From positions 62,001 to 126,000 of the forward strand of contig NZ_CBDDIE010000001.1 of the NCBI RefSeq assembly GCF_965228805.1: a stretch of 64,000 nucleotides of DNA, given 5' to 3'. The position numbers were made by a program, and so were the translations under genes. Below the pieces are notes generated by a model, which worked only from the letters and a program-made list of their open reading frames with translations, ran no database searches and was not told where the DNA came from. The DNA comes from JASBTN01 sp965228805 (GTDB lineage Bacteria; Pseudomonadota; Alphaproteobacteria; Rhodobacterales; Rhodobacteraceae). The first letter of the stretch is position 1; each line of letters begins with the position of its first letter. This document shows, piece by piece, positions 17,346 through 24,745 of the stretch.

Positions 17346-18980
17346 TTAGAGGTCCAGTTCCGACAGGCGCGCGCGGTCCAGAAGCCCCGCCTGGCGCATC
17401 ATCGACACCGGGTAGGCCGGATCGTTCATCAGCTTGCCCAGGGTGAAGCCAGGCTCGCGTTCGGCCAGTTGCCGGGCGGCGCGGGTGGCGTTTTCGCGAT
17501 CCCCCTGCCCGGCATAAAGCGCGGTGAGGTAGCGCATCGGTGGGCGGAAGTTCGGCGCCAGCGCGCCGGACAGCTCGCCGAACTCGATCGCCTCGCGATG
17601 ACGCCCGGTGACAGCGGCCACCAGCGACACCTGGAAATCGGTCCAGAAGCGGAAGTTCGACTTGGCCGCCAGGCGCTGCGACATGACCGCGGCATCCCAG
17701 GCGTCCTCGGCCTGCCCGGCATAGAGCCGCGCATTGGCCAGCGCCCACCAGGCCAGCGGGTTGGCCGGGTTCGCATCGACCCCCGCCTGGGCCAGATTGC
17801 CGGCGGCGATCCCGTCGCCCTCCAGCACCAGCCGCGCATTGGCGACACCCGACAGGACGGAACTGTTCTGGCTCTCCAGCTCCAGCGCGCGGGCGCAGGC
17901 AGCACGCGACAGCGCGTTCAGCTCGTCGCGGTCGCGGCCGGTCTGTTCGATATGGCGGATGGCGGCGAGCTGCGCGCGCCAGGCGTGGAACACCCCGCGT
18001 TCCTCCAGCGCCAGGGCGGCGACCAGCTGGCGGTCCGCCTTCTCCAAGGCCGCGCCGCGCATCGAGAACATGTTCTGCAGAGCCTGTGCCGCCAGGTGGT
18101 TGGCATCCGGATCGCCCGACTGCGCACATCCCGCCTGACGCAGCCCCTCGGACACGGCCCGCAGCGCCCGGTGGCTCAAGGCATAGAGCGCAACCGTGCC
18201 CTCCTCGCCCCCACCGGGGCGCAGGGTTTCGGTCCACAGCGTGCGCCCGCTGGGCATGTCGATCACCAGCAGGCGCATGGCCCCGGCCAGCGGCCCCTGG
18301 GCAAAGCTCTGCACCTTCATCAGGACCAGCCCACCGGGCGGCGCCTGTTCGGGCATCTGGAAATGGATGTCATAGGTGAACTGTTCGCCCAGGGTGCGGA
18401 ACAGCACGTCGATGAACCAGTCCTCGGTGTCACGCGCGGGATCGCCCGGACGGCTGTGCGCCTCCAGCACCAGCTGCGGACGGTGCGCGGGCTGGACCTC
18501 GGGCAGGATCAACCGCCCGCCCGAGGCGCTCTCCTCCTCGAAACTGGTCCGCATCTGGCGCAGCCAGTCTTCAAACTCCTGATCGCGAATGTCGATGCCT
18601 TCCAGGAAGGTGCCACCACCGGGTTCCGCCGTCGGGCCCGCGTCGACCGTCACCATATCGGGGTCCAGCGCCACCGCGCGCCGGTCGGTGATGAAGGCCT
18701 CGGCCCAGGGGCCAAGCGCCTTGCGAATCTCGACCAGCGCCTGGCGCAGGCTGGCCTGGCCCTGCGGCTGGGCGCGATCGCTCCACAGCTTGTCGATCAG
18801 CCAGACCCGGCCCCGGCGCAAGTGCCGATCCGTGGCAACCAGCGCCAGCAGACCCTGCGCCTTCGCACCGGTCGGCGTGACTTCGATTCCCTCTGGCGTC
18901 TCGATCCGGAATTGCCCGCGCAGGGTGATCCGGAGGACGCCGGTGTCCGTGACACCCGTCCTTGTCTCGGCCAATGACAT
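17346..18980 (-). CDS. SARP-like transcriptional regulator with TPR-like C-terminus
   Basis: This is a 544-residue probable activator. Residues about 12-105 form an OmpR/SARP-type winged helix (LRITLRGQFRIETPEGIEVTPTGAKAQGLLALVAT, then WSDRAQPQGQASLRQALVEIRKALG), followed by a middle domain and a helical C-terminal half with TPR-like repeats (ANPLAWWALANARLYAGQAEDAWDAA). SARP-type proteins sense unknown signals and activate adjacent clusters. The start at 18980 (MSLAETRTG) has GGGGTGA upstream; 19031 is an alternative. It lies between the multidomain hydrolase and the divergent PAP2/subtilase pair, both of which have CGTGAAA repeats in their promoters, so it likely controls both. Confidence 0.75.
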   Translation of the reverse strand: MSLAETRTGVTDTGVLRITLRGQFRIETPEGIEVTPTGAKAQGLLALVATDRHLRRGRVWLIDKLWSDRAQPQGQASLRQALVEIRKALGPWAEAFITDRRAVALDPDMVTVDAGPTAEPGGGTFLEGIDIRDQEFEDWLRQMRTSFEEESASGGRLILPEVQPAHRPQLVLEAHSRPGDPARDTEDWFIDVLFRTLGEQFTYDIHFQMPEQAPPGGLVLMKVQSFAQGPLAGAMRLLVIDMPSGRTLWTETLRPGGGEEGTVALYALSHRALRAVSEGLRQAGCAQSGDPDANHLAAQALQNMFSMRGAALEKADRQLVAALALEERGVFHAWRAQLAAIRHIEQTGRDRDELNALSRAACARALELESQNSSVLSGVANARLVLEGDGIAAGNLAQAGVDANPANPLAWWALANARLYAGQAEDAWDAAVMSQRLAAKSNFRFWTDFQVSLVAAVTGRHREAIEFGELSGALAPNFRPPMRYLTALYAGQGDRENATRAARQLAEREPGFTLGKLMNDPAYPVSMMRQAGLLDRARLSELDL

Positions 18981-19087
18981 GCCGCTCACCCCACTTGCTT
19001 CGCGCCCCTGCTCCGAGATCGCGAACCTCACTTTTCAAGCTCCAAGAGAACACGCCATACGCGATTCAGGCAAGAAAAAACGGGTTT

Positions 19088-19105
19088 CGTGAAACCAGCG
19101 TGAAA
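19088..19105. promoter_or_regulatory. CGTGAAA direct repeat pair, 11-bp spacing
   Basis: Two identical heptamers CGTGAAA start at 19088 and 19099, exactly 11 bp apart. They lie in the 215-bp divergent region between the SARP gene (start 18980) and the PAP2 gene (start 19196). The second copy is in the same CCAGCGTGAAA context as the array at 17295. A possible -35 (TTGACG, 19121) lies just downstream; no clear -10 is seen. Confidence 0.6.
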
Positions 19106-19195
19106 AGAAAAGCCACCGCCTTGACGCATCCCCCACGCGCGGGAAACGCTGGTAGAACTGATGGAACAGATACGAATTATCGGAGGGATTTGAAC

Positions 19196-20347
19196 ATGGC
19201 ATATGCGGGTGGAGGACATGGGGGCGGCCACGGCGGAGGTCACGGTGGTGGTCATGGCGGCGGCCACGGCGGAGGTCACGGTGGTGGTCATGGCGGCGGT
19301 CACGGAGGGGGCCATGGTGGCGGTCATGGGGGCGGCCACGGTGGAGGCCACGGCGGCGGACATGGCGGTGGTCACGGCCACGCGGGCTCCGGCGCCTCGC
19401 CGATGCTGTCCCATGCGCTGGAGATGACGCGCGACGCGGTCATCGGCCCCTGGACCCCGGGCAAATACCCGATCACGCCCAGCCCCTTTGTCACCAACGA
19501 TCTGAAATACCTCTCCGGCACCCGCCGGTTCCAGACCCGCCTCGGCGCGCTGTCGGGCCGGTTCCGCGTGACCAGCGGCGCAGGCGGCGCGGCGGGCGCG
19601 ACCCTGGCGCTGGACGGGGACACGATCCTGACGCTGGAACAGCCCACCGACCCGCAGCTCCAGTCGCAGCTGCCCATGCTGGACGCCTACAGCGACCTGC
19701 GGCTCGACCGGATTGGCGAGATCCAGATCCAGCTCGACGACATCCTGTCCTTCTACGGTGCGATGAGCCAGCTGGACAGCGATCGGCGCAAGCATTCGCT
19801 GCAGCTCCTGGTGCTGGTGCAAAGCCTCTGCGTGCAGCTGGAAATGCAGGTGAAACACTATTGCCACGGCAAGCGCCCGGTGGATTTCGACCTGGGCATC
19901 CAGCCGGTCATCCAGACGCCGGACCATTCCACCTTCCCCTCGGGCCACGCGACCGAGGCCTATGCGCTTGCGACAGTCATGCACCGGATGCAGACCGACC
20001 AGGATGCCGCGACCGGCGTGGGCGCCAACGCCCTGCCCTTCCGCATCGCCCATCGCATCGCCGCCAACCGCACCGTGGCGGGCGTGCATTACCCGGTGGA
20101 CAGCGCGGCGGGCGCGGTTCTGGGCATTGTCATCGCCGAGGCGGTGCTGGCCCTGTGTACCGGCACCAAGGCCTCGAACGCCGCACTGAATTGGAACAAT
20201 CTGCCCGCCTCTCCGGCCTCGGCAGGGGCGCGCGACTTCACCCCGGCGACGCTCAAGGCCGGGCTGGGCCTCGGGCAGCTGGGGGGTGTCTCTGACGTCG
20301 AGCCGCTGGTGGCCCCGCTCTGGACCGCCGCCACGGGCGAATGGTAA
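19196..20347 (+). CDS. PAP2/vanadium-haloperoxidase-fold protein with (GGGH)14 N-terminus
   Basis: The protein is 383 residues. Residues 5-60 are fourteen perfect GGGH units, then GHAG and a helical linker. The rest carries all three motifs of the PAP2/haloperoxidase superfamily: K220-x6-R227-P228, PSGH (248-251), and N291-R292-x5-H298-x3-D302 (the usual Ser before Arg is Asn). The site should bind phosphate or vanadate, so the protein is a phosphatase or a haloperoxidase-like enzyme; sequence alone does not decide. No signal peptide or membrane helices are seen, unlike lipid-phosphatase PAP2 proteins. The His-rich tail could bind metal. GGAGGG precedes the start. It overlaps the subtilase start by 7 bp. 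Confidence 0.8.
   Translation: MAYAGGGHGGGHGGGHGGGHGGGHGGGHGGGHGGGHGGGHGGGHGGGHGGGHGGGHGGGHGHAGSGASPMLSHALEMTRDAVIGPWTPGKYPITPSPFVTNDLKYLSGTRRFQTRLGALSGRFRVTSGAGGAAGATLALDGDTILTLEQPTDPQLQSQLPMLDAYSDLRLDRIGEIQIQLDDILSFYGAMSQLDSDRRKHSLQLLVLVQSLCVQLEMQVKHYCHGKRPVDFDLGIQPVIQTPDHSTFPSGHATEAYALATVMHRMQTDQDAATGVGANALPFRIAHRIAANRTVAGVHYPVDSAAGAVLGIVIAEAVLALCTGTKASNAALNWNNLPASPASAGARDFTPATLKAGLGLGQLGGVSDVEPLVAPLWTAATGEW
19208..19375 (+). repeat. Fourteen 12-bp units encoding GGGH
   Basis: The in-frame tandem array uses mixed synonymous codons. Units 2-4 and 5-7 are nearly identical 36-bp blocks, pointing to recent internal duplication. Copy number could vary by slippage. Confidence 0.95.
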
Positions 20348-22365
20348 GCGCCATGACCTGGAGCTGGACCGGATGGGCGCCCCGCGCCTCTGACAAACCG
20401 CCCTATCGCGACTGGTGGACCCTGATCGGTCGCGAGGGGTTCGATTGCGACCCGGGCGATCCCTGCGCGCTCAGCTTCTGGGATCCGGGCTGCCCGGCGC
20501 CCGGCGGCGAGCCGCTGGATCACCCCGCGCAGGTCATGGCGACCGTCGGGGCCGAGGCCTGCGCCTTCCCCCTGCCCCCCGCCGCGCAGAACGCGAGTTT
20601 CTGCGCGCAGACCAGTTGGCTGCCGCCCGAGGACAAGCTGCCCACGGTGGACGAGGACACGGTGCTGGTCGGCGTGATCGACACCGGCATTGCCCTGGGC
20701 CATGACCGGTTCTGCCTGCGCCGCGCGGATGGCAAGATCCGCAGCCGCGTGCTGGCCGCCTGGCAGATGACCCACGCGCATTCGCAGGACTACATGCCCT
20801 TCGGGCGGGAGCTTTACCGCCGCGACATCAACAAGGCGCTGAAGGATCACCGGGATGATGATGGCCACCTTGATCAAGGCGCCTTCGACAAGGCGCTGGG
20901 GCTGGTCGATCTCGACAATCCCCTGGGCAGCCGCGAGCTGATGGGCCCCTTCGCCCATGGCACTCATGTCGCTGATCAGGCCGCCGGGTTCGCCCTGGAC
21001 GATGTGCGCGGCAAGAAGGTGGCGATCCTGGCCGTGGTGCTGCCGCCGCCCGCCGTGTTCGGCGCGGCAGGCACCTTCCTGGACGACTTCATGCTGATGG
21101 CGATCCTGCGGCTGAAGCACCTGGCCCACGCCATTCGCGCCAAGAGCGCGGGCGCGTCGCCGGGCCCATCACCTGGCGCGGATCGGCTGGACAATGACGG
21201 CCACGCGCTGGCCATCAACCTGTCCTTCGGCCGTCAGGCCGGGGCCAAGGACGGGCTGGATCATTTCACCCGCCAACTGGCGCTGATCCATGACCAGTTC
21301 CCGGTCACCGGCAGCCGCGCGCCGTTCCGCGTGATCATGCCCTCGGGCAATGACAACCAGATGCGCGCCAATGCGTTGATGGATGTGACGACCGGTCAGC
21401 CAACCGCGCTGCCCTGGTTCATCCCGCCGGGCGATTACAGCTCGAACTACGCCGAGGCCTGGGTCACCCTGCCGCGCAACCTGCTAACCGCGCCGCCGGT
21501 GATCCTGACCCTGGACGGGCCATCCGGCGCGGTGCCGTCCCTGACCGGCACGCCCAAACCCGGCGAGGCTGCGACGCTGACGCACCATGGCAAGCCGGTC
21601 GCGCGGCTCTATTGCGAGGCCGAGGGGCCCGACAGCGCCACCGACCCGGACTTCCGCCTGCGGCTTGTCCTGTGCCTTGCGCCGAGCCTGCAGAACGATC
21701 CCGACCGGGGCCTCGCCCCCTCCGGGCGCTGGGTGATCACGCTGGACAACCGCGACGCCCATCCGTTCCAGGCCGCGCTGTCGGTGCAGACAGACCAAGC
21801 GGTGCTGCCCTACAGCCTGCGCGGGCTGCGCAGCTATTTCGACGACCCAGACTATGTGCGCTTCGACGAGGTCGGGCGGCCACTGGACATTCCCGACGAG
21901 GTCGACGGCTCGAAGGTCACGCGCTACGGCACGGTCAATGCCTCGGCGGTGTCGCCCCATGTCGTCTGCATCGGCGGTTACCGGGTCTCGGACGGCAAAC
22001 CGGCCAGCTATTCGGCCAGCGGCGCAAAGGGCGGTCACGGTGTGCAGCAGCTCACCGCCGCCACGCCCTCGGACGATGCCGCGACCCTGTTCGGCACGCT
22101 GGCGGCCGGGGCGCAGAACGGATCGGTCGTGCCCGCCCGCGGCACCAGCTTTGCCTGCGCCCAGGCCACCCGCCAGGTCGCGCTTGGCTGGAAAGACGCG
22201 GCAGGCACCCTGCCCTGGCCCACGGCCACCGCGATCCTGACCGCACAGGCCGCGGCTTACACCCCGCCCCCCGGCGCGGCCCCTGCCCCGGTCGAAAAGG
22301 TCGGCGCGGGCCGCATTCACCGCGAGGGTGCCCCCGCGCAGCCTCGCCTGGGTCCGCCCGTGTGA
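20341..22365 (+). CDS. Subtilisin-like (S8) serine protease
   Basis: This 674-residue peptidase has an intact triad: Asp114 (LVGVIDTGIALG), His206 (FAHGTHVADQAAG) and Ser603 (ARGTSFACAQAT), with the oxyanion Asn in PSGND (about 337). A roughly 200-residue insertion (about 370-540) separates the oxyanion Asn from the catalytic Ser. No signal peptide or clear propeptide is seen. The start at 20341 overlaps the PAP2 stop by 7 bp; an alternative ATG is at 20353. No strong ribosome site is visible, fitting translational coupling with the PAP2 gene. It probably acts with the other cluster hydrolases, perhaps as processing protease; this is inferred from gene order. Confidence 0.85.
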   Translation: MVSAMTWSWTGWAPRASDKPPYRDWWTLIGREGFDCDPGDPCALSFWDPGCPAPGGEPLDHPAQVMATVGAEACAFPLPPAAQNASFCAQTSWLPPEDKLPTVDEDTVLVGVIDTGIALGHDRFCLRRADGKIRSRVLAAWQMTHAHSQDYMPFGRELYRRDINKALKDHRDDDGHLDQGAFDKALGLVDLDNPLGSRELMGPFAHGTHVADQAAGFALDDVRGKKVAILAVVLPPPAVFGAAGTFLDDFMLMAILRLKHLAHAIRAKSAGASPGPSPGADRLDNDGHALAINLSFGRQAGAKDGLDHFTRQLALIHDQFPVTGSRAPFRVIMPSGNDNQMRANALMDVTTGQPTALPWFIPPGDYSSNYAEAWVTLPRNLLTAPPVILTLDGPSGAVPSLTGTPKPGEAATLTHHGKPVARLYCEAEGPDSATDPDFRLRLVLCLAPSLQNDPDRGLAPSGRWVITLDNRDAHPFQAALSVQTDQAVLPYSLRGLRSYFDDPDYVRFDEVGRPLDIPDEVDGSKVTRYGTVNASAVSPHVVCIGGYRVSDGKPASYSASGAKGGHGVQQLTAATPSDDAATLFGTLAAGAQNGSVVPARGTSFACAQATRQVALGWKDAAGTLPWPTATAILTAQAAAYTPPPGAAPAPVEKVGAGRIHREGAPAQPRLGPPV

Positions 22366-22381
22366 AACAAAGCGGCAGGCG

Positions 22382-23479
22382 TCACCCCGGCGCCTGCCCC
22401 TCCAGCCAATAGCGCGTACCCTTGCGTTCGCCCGTACGCACCAGCGCGCCCATCTCCACCAGCTCCCCCAGATCGCGCCCCGCAGTGGCCGGGCTTGCCC
22501 CGGTGATTGATATGTAATTCCCCGCCGACAGCCCGCCCTTGAACCCGCCCGGACCCGCCGCAAACAGGCGGGTTAGAGCCTTTTCCTGCCGCGCATTCAG
22601 TTGCCCGCGCAGCCGGTCCATCAGGTGGGTCTTGGCGATCAGATGGCTGATCGTCGCCTGGCTGTGCTCCACCGCGCCCAGCACGATATCGGCGAACCAA
22701 TCCAGCCAGCCGGTGACCTCCATACGCTTGTTGTTGGCCTCCAGCTGGTCATAGTACGCCCGCCGCTCCGCCTCGATCCGGGTCGACAGGGCAATCAGGC
22801 TCGGATGCCCCACCGCCTGCGCCAGGGCCTTCTCGGACAAGGCCCGCGCAATCCGGCCGTTGCCATCCTCGAACGGGTGGATCGACACGAAATAGAGATG
22901 GGTCAGCCCCGCCCGCGCCAGCCCGCCCAGCTGCCCGCGCGTGCCGTCGAACCACTCCAGGAACCCGGCCATCTGCGCATCCATTTCCGCCGCCGGCGGC
23001 GCCTCGAAATGCACATTGGTGCGCCCATAGGGGCCCGAGATGACCTGCATCGGATCCCCGCCCCGGCGCCAATCGCCAATGCTCTCCAGATCGTCCCGCC
23101 CGCGACAGACATAGCGATGCCAGCGAAACAGGGTTTCATCCGTCAGCGCCGCGTCCCATCCCTTGAACCCATCCGCCAGCAAATCGGCAATCCCGCTCTC
23201 CCGCGCGCCCCGCCGCGCCTCCGCCATCATACCAAACGCCCGCCTAACCGAGCTTTGCACCGAGGCGCGATCCAGGTATTCACCCTCGATCGCCGAAGAG
23301 GTCATCGCCTCCTGAACCAGCAAATCCACCTGTGTTAGAGCCTGATCTGCCGCTGCCAGATGCGCCCAGGCCCCGACCAGCCCGCCCGCATTCAGCAGGA
23401 AGGCTTGTTCGCGCTCCACCAGGGCATCCGCGTCAAACTCCCAGTCGGGCCAGGTCTCTGTCTGCCAGTTCCAGATCAT
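22382..23479 (-). CDS. Fic family protein (DUF4172 N-terminus)
   Basis: Fic enzymes transfer AMP or other nucleotide moieties to protein hydroxyls. The 365-residue protein has the full motif HPFEDGNGRIAR at 201-212 and an N-terminal inhibitory motif S-S-A-I-E-G (61-66) that fits [ST]xxxE[GN], so this is a self-inhibited class II Fic. A C-terminal winged helix (SITGASPATAGRDLGELVEMGALVRTGERKGTRYW) could bind DNA. An inverted repeat overlaps the start codon, suggesting autorepression through that domain. It converges with the subtilase gene (16-bp gap). Target unknown. Confidence 0.9.
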   Translation of the reverse strand: MIWNWQTETWPDWEFDADALVEREQAFLLNAGGLVGAWAHLAAADQALTQVDLLVQEAMTSSAIEGEYLDRASVQSSVRRAFGMMAEARRGARESGIADLLADGFKGWDAALTDETLFRWHRYVCRGRDDLESIGDWRRGGDPMQVISGPYGRTNVHFEAPPAAEMDAQMAGFLEWFDGTRGQLGGLARAGLTHLYFVSIHPFEDGNGRIARALSEKALAQAVGHPSLIALSTRIEAERRAYYDQLEANNKRMEVTGWLDWFADIVLGAVEHSQATISHLIAKTHLMDRLRGQLNARQEKALTRLFAAGPGGFKGGLSAGNYISITGASPATAGRDLGELVEMGALVRTGERKGTRYWLEGQAPG

Positions 23480-23506
23480 GAGCGATATATTCCCATTTAT
23501 CGCTCA
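23479..23506. promoter_or_regulatory. Inverted repeat overlapping the fic start codon
   Basis: The 9-bp perfect arms TGAGCGATA and TATCGCTCA have a 10-bp spacer. The left arm begins at the first base of the fic ATG. A bound repressor would block initiation of transcription or translation. Confidence 0.6.
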
Positions 23507-23521
23507 TTTAGGCAATGAAAA

Positions 23522-23549
23522 TGAGCGTTAATTTGGTCCATATCGCTCA
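23522..23549. promoter_or_regulatory. Second TGAGCG/CGCTCA half-site pair upstream of fic
   Basis: TGAGCG at 23522 and CGCTCA at 23544 repeat the half-sites of the start-codon palindrome, with 28-bp outer span as in the first pair. It is probably a second operator for the same regulator. Confidence 0.5.
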
Positions 23550-23633
23550 CAGACGCCAAGTTGGGCACCCACGCGACACAATGCGACGTGTTACGACGGA
23601 AACAAGTCACACTGTGTTTCGCCGGATTAGGGT

Positions 23634-24530
23634 CTATTTTTTGGCCTTCTCCAACAATCCCAACCGTTCTGCCCGTTCCAGCAACATGCGCACCGAGGAC
23701 GGCTGCCATTGGCTGCGCCCCCGTGGCGTGGGTTCACGCATCGCCTCCAGCCGGTCGCAGATGCCTTGCAGCGTGATCCCGGGATCGGCCCCACGCAGGG
23801 CCGCAACGATCACCGGCAGCCGGTCATCCGGCGCCGCGCGACGTGCCCGGCCCAGAACCGTCTCTGGCAGGAAGCCTTCGGCGACATAGGCCTTTACCGC
23901 CCGCACCAGCCGCGCCTGGGTCCACCGCCGCGCCTCCGGCAGGGGCGCGTTGATCACCCGCAGCAGATCTTCCCAGGCCATATCGGGGCGCAGCCGACGC
24001 ACCTGGGGCACCCAATCCGCGGCATGGGCATTCAGCCGCTCCAGGTATCCGTCCCGCCGCGCGTGGCGCAGTTTGCGCAGAGCCACGGGATCGCGTGCCC
24101 TGAGGCCGGGATTGCCGCCGACCCGCCCCTCGGCCCGCGCGCTTGCCAATCCCGCCTTGGTGCGTTCGCGGATCAGCGCCCGTTCGAACTCCGCCGCCGC
24201 GCCCAGAACCTGCAGCGTGAACTTGCCCTGGGCGCTGGCGGTGTCAATTGGATCCTCAAGCGAACGAAAATGCGCGCCCTTCGCCTCCAACGCCTCGATT
24301 ACCTCCAACAGATGCGACAGCGACCGCGCCAGCCGGTCGATGCGCACCACCACCAGCGTATCCCCTGCCCCGATCCTGTCCATTACCCGCACCAGCACCG
24401 GCCGTGTCCGGTCGCCGCCCGATCCCTGTTCCGGCCAGACCTCGTCACAGCCCGCCGCCCGCAGCGCTTCAGTCTGCGGCACCGCTGTCTGCTCCTCGGT
24501 CGAGATACGGGCATAGCCGATCCGCGCCAT
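23634..24530 (-). CDS. Serine recombinase (resolvase/invertase family)
   Basis: This 298-residue site-specific recombinase has an N-terminal resolvase catalytic domain with nucleophile Ser10 (GYARIST), the arginine motif IDRLARSLSHL and the FERALIRERTKAGL helix. The C-terminal 150 residues are longer than in simple resolvases and end in a helix-turn-helix-like region. The start at 24530 follows AAGGAC; a TTG six codons upstream is less likely. Next to a repABC module it probably resolves plasmid multimers, although an invertase role is not excluded. Confidence 0.85.
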   Translation of the reverse strand: MARIGYARISTEEQTAVPQTEALRAAGCDEVWPEQGSGGDRTRPVLVRVMDRIGAGDTLVVVRIDRLARSLSHLLEVIEALEAKGAHFRSLEDPIDTASAQGKFTLQVLGAAAEFERALIRERTKAGLASARAEGRVGGNPGLRARDPVALRKLRHARRDGYLERLNAHAADWVPQVRRLRPDMAWEDLLRVINAPLPEARRWTQARLVRAVKAYVAEGFLPETVLGRARRAAPDDRLPVIVAALRGADPGITLQGICDRLEAMREPTPRGRSQWQPSSVRMLLERAERLGLLEKAKK

Positions 24531-24556
24531 CTGGGATGTCCTTTGCAATTAAATCT

Positions 24557-24572
24557 ATCGTTATTAAACGAT
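24557..24572. promoter_or_regulatory. Inverted repeat upstream of recombinase
   Basis: ATCGTT-ATTA-AACGAT is a perfect inverted repeat 27 bp upstream of the recombinase start. It could be an operator or part of the recombination site. A further AGGCGCC/GGCGCCT pair lies at 24626-24648. Confidence 0.4.
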
Positions 24573-24717
24573 CATTTGTTAAAAGCCGCAAGTAACAGTG
24601 CATCGGCCTTTCCCCCTTGCGTTTCAGGCGCCTCGCGATACGGCGCCTCAGTTTTCGGACGCCGGGCAAGCCTGAAAAGCCCCTGCATTTTCACCTCGTT
24701 CAGAAACATCTTGGGTA

Positions 24718-24745
24718 ATGTGCAAAATATCCGTATTTTGCACAT
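24718..24745. promoter_or_regulatory. Perfect 28-bp palindrome abutting the start codon of the next gene
   Basis: The 12-bp arms ATGTGCAAAATA and TATTTTGCACAT with a 4-bp spacer end at the base before the ATG-reading frame at 24746. No Shine-Dalgarno fits between, so translation may be leaderless or start further in. Strong candidate autoregulatory operator. Confidence 0.65.

Noticed and set aside
19208..19375. CRISPR-like array
   Set aside because: The 12-bp units are in frame, encode GGGH and have no unique spacers; no cas genes are near.
22382..23479. Fic as a toxin of a two-gene toxin-antitoxin pair
   Set aside because: No separate small antitoxin gene is adjacent; the inhibitory motif is inside the Fic protein itself.
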